Shown: positions 18,308 through 26,348 of the stretch, one piece after another
How the letters are laid out: every line of letters starts with the position of its first letter
How positions within the stretch are numbered: position 1 is the stretch's first letter
NCBI RefSeq assembly: GCF_947502895.1
Contig: NZ_CANNBM010000004.1
Span: forward strand, 248,001 to 312,000
DNA length: 64,000 nt
Reading direction: 5' to 3'
Source of the DNA: an uncultured Sulfitobacter sp.
Lineage (GTDB): Bacteria; Pseudomonadota; Alphaproteobacteria; Rhodobacterales; Rhodobacteraceae
Made by a program: the position numbers and the translations under genes
The notes under the pieces: generated by a model
Told to the model about the DNA's origin: nothing
The model's database searches: none
The model's input: only the letters and a program-made list of their open reading frames with translations

Positions 18308-19501
18308 ATGAAAAAGATGCTTATGGCCACAACGGCTGCAGCACTTGTCGCGACCGGCGCTTTCGCCGACGGACACGCAAAAGAAGTTAAAATCGGTATT
18401 CACTTCGGCTTTACCGGCCCGATTGAATCGCTGACAGGCCACATGGCCGATGGTGCCGAACTGGCAATCAACGAAGTATCCGAAAGCGGCATGTTGCTGG
18501 ACGGCATGAAAGCCACAGCAATGCGCGTTGACTCAGGCTGCATCGACAACGGTCTGGCTGTGTCCAACGCCGAGCGTCTGATCGCTGATGGCGTTGCGGG
18601 CATCGTAGGCTCCGACTGCTCGGGTGTGACAGGTGCTGTTTTGCAGAACGTCGCCATTCCCAACGGTATGGTCATGATTTCGCCCTCCGCTACATCGCCC
18701 GGTCTGACAACGATGGAAGACAACGGTCTGTTTTTCCGCACATCCCCATCGGATGCACGTGAAGGTCAGGTCATGGCAGAAATCCTGCAAGAGCGTGGCG
18801 TGAAATCCATCGCCCTGACCTATACCAACAATGACTATGGTAAGGGTCTTGCAGACGCGATTGAATCTTCGTTCAAAGCAATCGGCGGCGAAGTCACTAT
18901 CGTTGCAGCGCACGAAGACGGCAAAGCCGACTACTCGGCTGAAGTAGGCGCACTTGCATCTGCTGGTGGTGATATACTTGTTGTTGCAGGCTACCTCGAC
19001 CAAGGTGGTGCTGGCATTATCAAAGCAGCACTGGATGCTGGCGCTTGGGAGCAGTTTGGTCTGCCCGGCGGCATGATCGGCGAAGCACTGCCTGCAAACA
19101 TCGGTCCGGACCTCAACGGCTCTTACGGCCAGATTGCCGGCTCGCAGGGTACAGGCATCGAGACATTCGAGAAAATGGCAGAAGAGGCCGGCTTCTTGGG
19201 TGCATCACCTTACACACCTGAAAGCTATGACGCGGCAGCACTGCTGTTGTTGGCAATGCAAGCAGCAGGGTCCACCGACCCAGCGGTATACAAAGACCAC
19301 ATCTTGCATGTGTCAAACGCACCGGGCGAGCAAATCTTCCCAGGTGAACTTGCAAAGGCGCTTGAGCTGATCAAAGCAGGGACTGACATCGACTATGTCG
19401 GCGCATCGGCTGTTGAGCTGATCGGGCCTGGCGAATCCGCCGGTTCCTACCGCATGATCGAAGTAAAAGACGGCAAAAACGAAACAGTCGGCTTTAAATA
19501 A
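18308..19501 (+). CDS. livK: Branched-chain amino acid ABC transporter substrate-binding protein
   Basis: Periplasmic receptor of the Liv/HAAT class. Signal peptide MKKMLMATTAAALVATGAFA, then a type I periplasmic binding fold (IGIHFGFTGPIESLTGHMADGAELA). 397 residues. The start at 18308 has GGGAGA upstream and restores a normal signal peptide; in-frame codons back to 18224 were rejected. The ligand may be Leu/Ile/Val, but related receptors bind other amino acids or amides. A strong terminator separates it from livG. Confidence 0.93.
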   Translation: MKKMLMATTAAALVATGAFADGHAKEVKIGIHFGFTGPIESLTGHMADGAELAINEVSESGMLLDGMKATAMRVDSGCIDNGLAVSNAERLIADGVAGIVGSDCSGVTGAVLQNVAIPNGMVMISPSATSPGLTTMEDNGLFFRTSPSDAREGQVMAEILQERGVKSIALTYTNNDYGKGLADAIESSFKAIGGEVTIVAAHEDGKADYSAEVGALASAGGDILVVAGYLDQGGAGIIKAALDAGAWEQFGLPGGMIGEALPANIGPDLNGSYGQIAGSQGTGIETFEKMAEEAGFLGASPYTPESYDAAALLLLAMQAAGSTDPAVYKDHILHVSNAPGEQIFPGELAKALELIKAGTDIDYVGASAVELIGPGESAGSYRMIEVKDGKNETVGFK

Positions 19502-19530
19502 GACTGCCCCCGCAAGGGGTTACAGTATGG

Positions 19531-19560
19531 AACAGCCCGAGGGATACCTCGGGCTGTTTT
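19531..19560 (+). terminator. Intrinsic terminator/attenuator after livK
   Basis: 12-bp stem AACAGCCCGAGG/CCTCGGGCTGTT with GATA loop, running into TTTT. It lies 30 bases after the livK stop and 68 before livG; partial readthrough would give excess binding protein over transporter. Confidence 0.9.
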
Positions 19561-19627
19561 CACAAGGGACAGGCCTGCATGCAACGACATGCTTATCAAC
19601 ATGGGCCATAGGACGGGGATAAAACAT

Positions 19628-20410
19628 ATGATCGTCGTAGACGATTTGCACAAACATTTCGGCGGATTTCATGCCGTAGATGGTGCGAGCCTGACTATCG
19701 AAGAAGGCTCTATCACCGGATTGATCGGGCCGAACGGCGCCGGAAAAACGACACTTTTCAATGTGATCGCGGGCGTTCTTCAGCCCACTTCCGGCACTGT
19801 CACCATGGCAGGCGAAGATATCACAGGATTACCGCCCCACACGCTGTTCCATAAGGGTTTGTTGCGCACCTTCCAGATCGCCCATGAGTTTCATTCCATG
19901 TCCTGCCGAGAGAACCTGATGATGGTTCCCGGTGGTCAGTCGGGCGAGACATTGTGGAACACATGGTTTGGCCGCAAACGCATCGCCGACGAGGAGCGCG
20001 CCCTGCGCGCGAAAGCGGACGAAGTGCTGGAATTTCTCACCGTCGAACACCTGGCGGACCAAAAGGCTGGACAGATTTCTGGCGGGCAGAAAAAGCTGCT
20101 GGAGCTGGGCCGCACCATGATGGTGGATGCCAAAATCGTATTTCTCGACGAAGTCGGTGCTGGCGTAAACCGGACGCTGCTCAACACGATCGGCGATGCG
20201 ATCCTGCGCTTGAACAAAGAGCGCGGCTATACCTTTGTCGTCATTGAGCATGATATGGATTTTATCGGCCGCTTGTGTGATCCGGTAATCTGCATGGCCG
20301 AAGGCCGCGTGCTGGCCACCGGCACCCTGCCCGAGATCAAAGCGAACGAGCAGGTCATCGAGGCCTACCTAGGCACGGGTCTCAAAAACAAAGAGCAGGT
20401 GGGGGCGTGA
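19628..20410 (+). CDS. livG: Branched-chain amino acid ABC transporter ATP-binding protein LivG
   Basis: 260 residues with Walker A GPNGAGKTT, Q-loop, signature ISGGQKKLLELG, Walker B IVFLDEVGAGVN and switch His in VIEHDMDFI, the LivG pattern. The Walker B Asp is followed by Glu-Val-Gly rather than the common Glu-Pro-Xaa, a mild oddity. The start MIVVDDLHKHFGG at 19628 has a GGACGGGG ribosome site; an ATG 13 codons earlier is less likely. Confidence 0.94.
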   Translation: MIVVDDLHKHFGGFHAVDGASLTIEEGSITGLIGPNGAGKTTLFNVIAGVLQPTSGTVTMAGEDITGLPPHTLFHKGLLRTFQIAHEFHSMSCRENLMMVPGGQSGETLWNTWFGRKRIADEERALRAKADEVLEFLTVEHLADQKAGQISGGQKKLLELGRTMMVDAKIVFLDEVGAGVNRTLLNTIGDAILRLNKERGYTFVVIEHDMDFIGRLCDPVICMAEGRVLATGTLPEIKANEQVIEAYLGTGLKNKEQVGA

Positions 20411-20451
20411 TGTCGCAGCATGAATGCACACGGTTCTGCTCGGGGCAGCTG

Positions 20452-20502
20452 TCTTGGGGCTTTGCCCCAAACCCCAGAGTTTATAGGAAAAATAAAGAAG
20501 AC
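20452..20502 (+). repeat. Dispersed intergenic repeat, copy B (hairpin plus tail)
   Basis: Begins with the hairpin GGGGC-TTT-GCCCC (20456-20468), then AACCCCAGAG and the tail TTTATAGGAAAAATAAAG. The tail matches the copies at 3981-4010 and 24183-24214; the hairpin matches the copy at 46627-46664. It occupies the livG-livF gap inside an otherwise tight operon. Confidence 0.75.
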
Positions 20503-20525
20503 CTTTTGCATACGGGAGCGCTGCG

Positions 20526-21344
20526 ATGAGCGACGGATATAGCGACCGCGGGAACAAGGATTTGTCGGTTGGAAATCCGAAGGGGCAAGGTTCGGTAATG
20601 CCAAAGGCAAGCGGGAAGAGCCATGCTTCGCCTGGAGGACCGTTTCTGATCGGGGACACAATGACGGGCGGTTATGGAAAAGGGCCCGATATTTTGCATG
20701 ACTGCACAATTGCTGTGGATAAGGGCGAAATCGCTGTGATTGTCGGTCCGAATGGCGCTGGTAAATCGACGGCTATGAAAGCCGTCTTCGGAATGCTCGA
20801 TGTGCGCTCAGGCTCGGTCAAATTGGACGGAGAGGATATTACAGGGCTCAGCCCACAAGCGCGGGTGAGCAAGGGCATGGGATTTGTGCCGCAGACCTCA
20901 AATATCTTCACCTCTATGACGGTTGAGGAAAATCTGGAGATGGGTGCGTTTATCCGCCGTGATGATTACCGCGAGACGATTGCGCAAATCTATGATCTTT
21001 TTCCAATCCTCAAGGACAAGCGCAACCAAGCCGCAGGCGAGCTGTCTGGCGGGCAACGCCAGCAAGTGGCGGTGGGCCGCGCGCTGATGACCCAGCCTAA
21101 GGTTTTGATGCTGGACGAGCCAACCGCAGGGGTTTCTCCCATTGTCATGGACGAGCTGTTTGACCGGATTATCGAGGTGGCGCGGACGGGTATTCCGATC
21201 CTGATGGTTGAGCAGAACGCGCGCCAAGCGCTTGAGATTGCGGACAAAGGCTATGTTTTGGTGCAGGGCGCGAATGCGTTTACGGGGACGGGCAAGGAAT
21301 TGCTGGCTGATCCCGAAGTTCGCAAGAGCTTTTTGGGGGGCTGA
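20526..21344 (+). CDS. livF: Branched-chain amino acid ABC transporter ATP-binding protein LivF
   Basis: Second ATPase of the Liv importer, 272 residues: GPNGAGKST, signature LSGGQRQQVAVG, Walker B VLMLDEPTAG, switch MVEQNARQAL. The domain starts near residue 45 (MTGGYGKGPDIL), leaving a hydrophilic Ser/Gly/Lys-rich N-terminal extension of about 40 residues. GGGAG precedes the ATG at 20526; a shorter start at MTGGYG is possible. The stop overlaps the GNAT start. Confidence 0.93.
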   Translation: MSDGYSDRGNKDLSVGNPKGQGSVMPKASGKSHASPGGPFLIGDTMTGGYGKGPDILHDCTIAVDKGEIAVIVGPNGAGKSTAMKAVFGMLDVRSGSVKLDGEDITGLSPQARVSKGMGFVPQTSNIFTSMTVEENLEMGAFIRRDDYRETIAQIYDLFPILKDKRNQAAGELSGGQRQQVAVGRALMTQPKVLMLDEPTAGVSPIVMDELFDRIIEVARTGIPILMVEQNARQALEIADKGYVLVQGANAFTGTGKELLADPEVRKSFLGG

Positions 21345-21805
21345 TGATGGTAGCTTTGACAATAAAAAAAGCCGACCCAACCCAGCCTGATACGCGTGCT
21401 CTGCTGCAAGCCAGTCATGATCTGATGCGCACGCTGTTTCCCTCGGAAGCAAATCATTTTCTTTCTATAGAAGGCCTTTGCCAACCCGATGTCAGCTTCT
21501 TCAGTGCCAAAGACGGTGGGAGTACGTTAGGCTGTGCCGCCTTGGCCAATCGGGGTGACTATGGTGAGCTGAAATCGATATTTTTCGATCCTGATGCGCG
21601 CGGCCGCGGCATCGCTGAAGCGCTGTTACAACAGATCAAGACGGAAGCAGTACGGCAGAACTTGCCTGTACTACGGCTGGAGACAGGAACAGGTCTGGAT
21701 GCAGCGCACCGTCTGTATGAACGACATGGGTTTCGCGATTGCGGTGCGTTTGGCACATATGAGGCCAACGCGCCTTTTAGCAGGTATATGGAGCTTACAC
21801 TCTGA
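21344..21805 (+). CDS. GNAT family N-acetyltransferase embedded in the liv operon
   Basis: 153 residues with the acetyl-CoA fold: LKSIFFDPDARGRGIAEALL is motif A (R-G-x-G-x-A/G), and LRLETGTGLDAAHRLYERHGF is motif B. Substrate unknown. It overlaps livF upstream (TGATG) and livH downstream (TGATGG), so it is translated as part of the transporter operon. An inferred role is acetylation of an imported amino acid or amine. Confidence 0.9.
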   Translation: MMVALTIKKADPTQPDTRALLQASHDLMRTLFPSEANHFLSIEGLCQPDVSFFSAKDGGSTLGCAALANRGDYGELKSIFFDPDARGRGIAEALLQQIKTEAVRQNLPVLRLETGTGLDAAHRLYERHGFRDCGAFGTYEANAPFSRYMELTL

Positions 21806-22818
21806 TGGATTTTCTTAATGCAATTGTTGCCCTGTGCAACTTTGTCCTGATCCCCGGCATCGCTTATGGCAGCCAGTTGGCCATTGGTGCGCTCGGGGTG
21901 ACGCTGGTGTACGGTATCCTGCGGTTCTCGAACTTTGCACATGGGGATACTATGGCGTTCGGGACCATGGTGACCATTCTGGTGACATGGTGGATGCAGT
22001 CGGTTGGGATCAGCCTTGGGCCACTTCCCACTGCATTGCTGGCCCTGCCCTTTGGTATTTTGGGCTGCATCGTGCTGGTTCTTATCACCGACCGCGCGGT
22101 GTATAAGTTCTACCGCGTGCAAAAGGCAAAGCCTGTGATCCTCGTGATCGTCTCGATGGGTGTGATGTTTGTGATGAACGGCGTTGTGCGGTTTATCATC
22201 GGGCCCGATGACCAGAGCTTTTCCGACGGGCCGCGGTTCATTATTTCGGCACGAGATTTCAAGACGTTGACTGGCCTTGATGAAGGTATGTCGATCAAGA
22301 CAACACAGGTGATAACTGTCATTACCGCAGTGATAGTTGTGGCATTGCTGTTCTGGTTCCTGAACAAGACACGCGCGGGAAAATCCATGCGCGCCTATTC
22401 CGATAACGAGGATCTTGCGCTGCTGTCGGGCATCAACCCCGAGCGGGTTGTCATGCTGACATGGATCATCGTTGCAGCGCTGGCTACCATTGCGGGCACG
22501 CTTTACGGATTGGACAAGTCGTTCAAGCCATTCACCTATTTCCAATTGCTGCTGCCCATCTTTGCGGCGGCAGTTGTTGGTGGCATCGGCTCCCCGCTCG
22601 GGGCGATTGCGGGCGGCTTTGTGATCGCCTTTTCAGAGGTGACAATCACCTACGCATGGAAGAAAATCCTTGTGTATTTGATGCCGGAAAGCCTTGAGCC
22701 TTCGGGCCTCGTGCAGCTTTTGTCTACCGATTATAAATTTGCCGTAAGCTTTGTGATCTTGCTGATCGTGCTTTTGTTCAAGCCTACGGGCCTCTTTAAA
22801 GGGCAGTCCACAACATGA
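21805..22818 (+). CDS. livH: Branched-chain amino acid ABC transporter permease LivH
   Basis: 337-residue membrane protein with about eight hydrophobic helices and the LivH signature near the C-terminus (VVGGIGSPLGAIAGGFVIA). N-terminus MDFLNAIVALCNFVLIPGIAYGSQLA is typical of the subfamily. Overlaps the GNAT stop and the livM start (ATGA). Confidence 0.94.
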   Translation: MDFLNAIVALCNFVLIPGIAYGSQLAIGALGVTLVYGILRFSNFAHGDTMAFGTMVTILVTWWMQSVGISLGPLPTALLALPFGILGCIVLVLITDRAVYKFYRVQKAKPVILVIVSMGVMFVMNGVVRFIIGPDDQSFSDGPRFIISARDFKTLTGLDEGMSIKTTQVITVITAVIVVALLFWFLNKTRAGKSMRAYSDNEDLALLSGINPERVVMLTWIIVAALATIAGTLYGLDKSFKPFTYFQLLLPIFAAAVVGGIGSPLGAIAGGFVIAFSEVTITYAWKKILVYLMPESLEPSGLVQLLSTDYKFAVSFVILLIVLLFKPTGLFKGQSTT

Positions 22819-24152
22819 CCGATACTGTGAAAAATTTGCTGCTCTTTGCGCTGGTGTTCACGTTGATCATCATCTCGGGCTTTTTTCAGGGATGGAACAA
22901 CGCAATGTTCATCCTGAACATGGGGTTGATCTCGGCGATTATGGCCTTGGGTGTGAACCTTCAATGGGGGTTTGCCGGACTGTTTAATGTCGGTGTCATG
23001 GGTTTTGTTGCTCTGGGTGGCCTCGCTGCTGTGTTGATCGGTATGCCTGCAACACCTGGTGCGTTCAACGCTGGCGGACCCGGCGTTATTCTGGCGCTGG
23101 TTCTGGGTGCGGGAACGATTGTTGCAGCAGTATTTGCCTACAAACGTATGGCAGCCGGGCGGAACCGCAGCCTTGCGATAACGGCAATTCTTATCTTTGG
23201 CTTTTTTGTATTTCGCGGCTTTCTCGACCCTTCTGTCGGTTTGATCGAAGACGTGAACCCGGCGGCAACCGGCTATTTGGGCGGGTTGAACCCGGGCACA
23301 GCGGACACTTACCGTGACAACGGGTGGATCATGCTGATCGCATGGCCCGTGGGTGGATTGTTTGCCGCAGGTGCTGCATGGCTGATCGGCAAAGCGGCGC
23401 TAGGCCTGCGATCGGATTACCTCGCGATTGCGACGCTTGGCATTGCCGAGATCATCATCGCTGTCATGAAAAACGAAGACTGGCTGACACGCGGTGTGAA
23501 GAACGTGGTCGGTGTGCCGCGCCCTGTTCCCTACGAGCTTGATCTTCAGAACTCTGCCGCCTTTGTCGAACGTGCGGCCTCGATGGGCTTTGACCCTGTC
23601 GAAGGTTCGACGATTTTTGTAAAGCTGCTCTATGCAGCCCTATTTGCGATCGTACTGGGGATCATTTTCTGGCTTACGCAGCGTGCGCTGAATTCGCCTT
23701 GGGGGCGGATGCTGCGCGCGATCCGCGATAACGAAGTTGCGGCCGAAGCGATGGGCAAAGACGTGACAGCACGCCATTTGCAGGTGTTCATTCTGGGCTC
23801 TGCAATTTGTGGTATTGCCGGTGCGATGATGACAACGCTTGACGGACAGCTGACCCCCGGCACCTATCAGCCGTTGCGATTTACCTTCCTTATATGGGTC
23901 ATGGTTATCGTTGGCGGATCAGGCAGCAATCTGGGTGCAATCCTTGGCGGCTTCCTGATCTGGTTCTTATGGGTGCAGGTGGAGCCTATTGGCCTGTTCA
24001 TCATGGATATCATCACATCTGGTATGGCCGAGGACAATTGGCTGCGCGCCCATCTGATCGACAGTGCCGCACAAATGCGCCTGATGACCATGGGGGTGAT
24101 AATGATCCTTGTACTGCGATTTAGCCCGCGCGGGCTGATACCGGAGAAATAA
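22815..24152 (+). CDS. livM: Branched-chain amino acid ABC transporter permease LivM
   Basis: 445 residues, partner of LivH. N-terminal hydrophobic helices, then NLQWGFAGLFNVGVMGFVALGG (the LivM signature) and GSGSNLGAILGGFLIW near the C-terminus. Longer than E. coli LivM through loops at about residues 135-165 and 225-270. Last gene of the liv operon; the hairpin at 24215-24249 ends it. Confidence 0.94.
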   Translation: MTDTVKNLLLFALVFTLIIISGFFQGWNNAMFILNMGLISAIMALGVNLQWGFAGLFNVGVMGFVALGGLAAVLIGMPATPGAFNAGGPGVILALVLGAGTIVAAVFAYKRMAAGRNRSLAITAILIFGFFVFRGFLDPSVGLIEDVNPAATGYLGGLNPGTADTYRDNGWIMLIAWPVGGLFAAGAAWLIGKAALGLRSDYLAIATLGIAEIIIAVMKNEDWLTRGVKNVVGVPRPVPYELDLQNSAAFVERAASMGFDPVEGSTIFVKLLYAALFAIVLGIIFWLTQRALNSPWGRMLRAIRDNEVAAEAMGKDVTARHLQVFILGSAICGIAGAMMTTLDGQLTPGTYQPLRFTFLIWVMVIVGGSGSNLGAILGGFLIWFLWVQVEPIGLFIMDIITSGMAEDNWLRAHLIDSAAQMRLMTMGVIMILVLRFSPRGLIPEK

Positions 24153-24182
24153 AGGCTGACAGGATCACGTGGGTTTCCTGCA

Positions 24183-24214
24183 GGATTGAGTTTAAAGGAA
24201 AAATAAAGAAGACG
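24183..24214 (+). repeat. Dispersed intergenic repeat, copy C
   Basis: GGATTGAGTTTAAAGG followed by AAAAATAAAGAAGAC, one mismatch from the copy at 3981-4010 over 28 bases. Placed just after livM and before the terminator hairpin; no GGGGC hairpin in this copy. Confidence 0.72.
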
Positions 24215-24252
24215 GAGGGCGCGCTTTGACAAGATGTCGGCGCGCCCTCTTT
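24215..24252. terminator. Bidirectional terminator between livM and herA-like gene
   Basis: Perfect 10-bp stem GAGGGCGCGC/GCGCGCCCTC with a 15-base loop in the convergent gap. T-rich sequence follows on both strands (TTT on plus, CTTCTTTATTTTT on minus). Confidence 0.85.
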
Positions 24253-24260
24253 GGTTCGGG

Positions 24261-25859
24261 TCAACGGCCTTTGAACAATCCGCCGAGAATGCCGCGAACA
24301 ATGCGGCGCCCTGTTGTGCCCTTTAACTCTTTGATGACCACATTGGCGATCGCACCGCCAATCCCCTCGCCTGCCGGGACGCGGCGGCTGCTTGTACGAC
24401 GTGGTGGCGCTTCGGTTGTTTTGCCTGCGTAGCGCCGCGCCTTCTTGAACTCGCGCAGCGATGGGGTTTGTGCAGCTGCTGTTTTGGCCGCTTTTGCATC
24501 TGCTTCTGCCTTTTCGACAGCCGCCTCGGCAGCCTCTGCCTCGGCGGCTGCTTTTTCGGCGCGGCCCCGCAGAATTTCAAAGGCGCTTTCGCGGTCCAAA
24601 GGAGTATCGTATTTGCCTGCCATAGCCGAAGACGCCATGAACGCACGGCGCTGCGCATCCGATATTGGTCCCAATTGGGAAGACGGCGGCCGGATCAATG
24701 TACGCTCGACCACCCCTGGCACGCCCTTTGGTTGAAGCATGGATGTGACTGCCTCGCCAACCCCAACTTCGCGGATTGCTTCCTCGGTGCTGAAGGCCGG
24801 ATTGTCACGATAGGTCTGGGCCGCAAGCCGCAGCTCTTTTTGGTCTTTGGCGGTAAAGGCGCGCAGGGCGTGTTGGACGCGGTTGCCCAGTTGCCCGAGG
24901 ATATCTTCGGGCACGTCAGCAGGGTTTTGCGTAATGAAATAGACACCAACACCCTTTGAGCGGATCAGCCTTGCTACCTGTTCTACCTTGTCGACCAATG
25001 CTTTGGGGGCGTCGTCAAACAGCAGATGAGCCTCGTCAAAAAAGAAGACGAGTTTGGGTTTATCCGCATCACCTACTTCGGGCAGTTCCTCAAACAGCTC
25101 GGAGAGCAGCCACAGCAGAAACGTCGCATAGAGTTTTGGCGCGCCCATCAGTTGGTCAGAAGCAAGAATATTGATCATCCCGCGCCCGTCTGCATCCGTG
25201 CGCATCAGATCCAATAGGGCCAAGGCCGGCTCCCCGAACAATTTAGCTCCACCTTGATTTTCCAGTACCAGAAGGCGACGCTGGATGGCCCCGATGGATG
25301 AGGTCGAGACATTCCCGTAGCGCAGCGAGAGTTCTTTGGCGTTCTCTCCAATCCAGACCAGCAATGCCTGCAGGTCTTTGAGATCCAGCAGCGCCATGCC
25401 ATCTTCGTCTGCGACGCGGAAAGCGATGTTCAGAATGCCCTCTTGCGCCTCTGTCAGCCCGAGCAACTGCGCCAGCAAAAGCGGTCCCATCTCAGATACA
25501 GTTGTGCGGACAGGGTGTCCCTGCTCCCCGAACAAGTCCCAAAAGGTGACTGGAAAAGCATCATATTTGAAATCGGTAAATCCGATTTTTTCTGCCCGCT
25601 CGGTAAAGGGCCCGTGCAGTTTGTGCGCGGGATCGCCTGCCACCGCCAAACCGCTCAGATCGCCTTTCACATCCGATAGAAAGACAGGCACGCCAGCATC
25701 CGCAAAACCCTCTGCCATGATCTGGAGTGTGACCGTCTTGCCCGTACCTGTCGCCCCTGCAACCAGCCCGTGGCGGTTCGCGTATTTGAGAGATAAAAAC
25801 TGCTGCGTGCCATAGTCTGGCCCGCCGCCCCCGATGAAAAGATCAGAACTCACGATCAA
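24261..25859 (-). CDS. HerA-like ATPase (DUF853 family)
   Basis: 532-residue P-loop ATPase of the bacterial HerA-like/DUF853 family. Walker A GATGTGKT (residues 35-42), Walker B KLVFFFDEAHLL, and a conserved ITQNPADVPEDILGQLGNRVQHALRAF-type sensor region (quoted in part). Residues about 410-465 are Ala/Glu/Lys-rich and likely coiled coil; a basic C-terminus follows. Archaeal HerA works with NurA in end resection, but bacterial DUF853 proteins have no settled role and no nurA lies nearby. Monocistronic. Confidence 0.88.
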   Translation of the reverse strand: MIVSSDLFIGGGGPDYGTQQFLSLKYANRHGLVAGATGTGKTVTLQIMAEGFADAGVPVFLSDVKGDLSGLAVAGDPAHKLHGPFTERAEKIGFTDFKYDAFPVTFWDLFGEQGHPVRTTVSEMGPLLLAQLLGLTEAQEGILNIAFRVADEDGMALLDLKDLQALLVWIGENAKELSLRYGNVSTSSIGAIQRRLLVLENQGGAKLFGEPALALLDLMRTDADGRGMINILASDQLMGAPKLYATFLLWLLSELFEELPEVGDADKPKLVFFFDEAHLLFDDAPKALVDKVEQVARLIRSKGVGVYFITQNPADVPEDILGQLGNRVQHALRAFTAKDQKELRLAAQTYRDNPAFSTEEAIREVGVGEAVTSMLQPKGVPGVVERTLIRPPSSQLGPISDAQRRAFMASSAMAGKYDTPLDRESAFEILRGRAEKAAAEAEAAEAAVEKAEADAKAAKTAAAQTPSLREFKKARRYAGKTTEAPPRRTSSRRVPAGEGIGGAIANVVIKELKGTTGRRIVRGILGGLFKGR

Positions 25860-25950
25860 ACGCTCCTGTTACCAAATTCCGCCGCTCTGGCCTGTGCAAA
25901 GCGCCCCGCGAGAGCATACTTACTTAACCTTTGTACGCCATAGTGAATTT

Positions 25951-26030
25951 GTCGGACGGACAAATGTCCTTGACCGTTCGACACTTCCTCCCTGTCAGAC
26001 TGGCCGTACCTTCGGGTACGGCACTTTTTT
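25951..26030 (+). ncRNA. Candidate small RNA 1 (hairpin, CUUCCUCCCU linker, terminator)
   Basis: A 9-bp stem GTCGGACGG/CCGTTCGAC (25951-25982, one G-U) is followed by a pyrimidine-rich linker with CTTCCTCCCT, then a very stable terminator: GCCGTACC-TTCG-GGTACGGC and a T tract ending at 26030. A CATAGT at 25939-25944 could be the -10, placing the start at about 25951; no good -35 is seen. The linker is complementary to Shine-Dalgarno sequences, as in several alphaproteobacterial riboregulators. About 80 nt. Expression is not shown by sequence alone. Confidence 0.55.
26003..26030 (+). terminator. Intrinsic terminator with UUCG tetraloop
   Basis: 8-bp stem GCCGTACC/GGTACGGC closed by TTCG, then ACTTTTTT. 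There is no upstream protein gene on this strand to terminate, which is the main reason to propose a small RNA. Confidence 0.9.
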
Positions 26031-26088
26031 CATCTTATTTTTGACCAAATGGTTGAATTTCAATGGCAAAAGTTTCTTCCTTTTCCTG

Positions 26089-26117
26089 TTGACCACGTAG
26101 CGCCGCTTGCATATCGT
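26089..26117 (+). promoter_or_regulatory. Sigma-70-like promoter for candidate small RNA 2
   Basis: -35 TTGACC (26089-26094), 17-base spacer, -10 TATCGT (26112-26117). Predicted start about 26124. Confidence 0.55.
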
Positions 26118-26123
26118 TACCTC

Positions 26124-26196
26124 AATAAGTCGGCACAGTCCGGCAGGGAGTATGAAAATACCGAAAGAAGAGGGCCGCTAGCGTCCTCTTTTTTTG
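26124..26196 (+). ncRNA. Candidate small RNA 2
   Basis: About 73 nt from the predicted start to a terminator with stem AGAGG/CCTCT around an inner CGC-TA-GCG hairpin (26169-26189), followed by seven T. The interior contains GGCAGGGAG, purine-rich, in contrast to the pyrimidine-rich linker of candidate 1. A nine-codon ATG frame from 26152 lacks a properly spaced ribosome site. Could alternatively be a terminated leader. Confidence 0.5.
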
Positions 26197-26348
26197 TGTC
26201 TGGGCATTTGGCACATTTCAATTGTTACAGGCGGCAGCACTCTAAGCAGAAAAATGCCAAAGGGTACGCAAACGGCGCCGCAATCCCCCTGACATCCCCT
26301 GTTCGGAGTGGTATGCGAAGGTAACAGAAATGAAACGACGGATTTCCC

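Larger units (their letters stand above)
25860..26348. other. 489-base non-coding stretch with two candidate small RNAs
   Basis: Between the divergent herA-like and ialB genes. It has no credible protein gene but two intrinsic terminators on the plus strand (26003-26030 and 26169-26196), each preceded by a possible promoter; both candidates are listed separately. The remaining 26200-26348 should contain the ialB promoter. Confidence 0.7.

Noticed and set aside
24261..25859. HerA-like ATPase as part of an anti-phage defence system
   Set aside because: DUF853 proteins are common chromosomal genes, and no nuclease, SIR2 or other defence partner is adjacent; neighbours are transport and envelope genes.
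26152..26181. Nine-codon peptide MKIPKEEGR inside candidate small RNA 2
   Set aside because: The GGGAG upstream is only one base from the ATG, too close for a functional ribosome site; no regulatory codon pattern.
26049..26324. 91-codon plus-strand frame upstream of ialB
   Set aside because: It crosses an intrinsic terminator and the candidate RNA promoter and has no coding signature.
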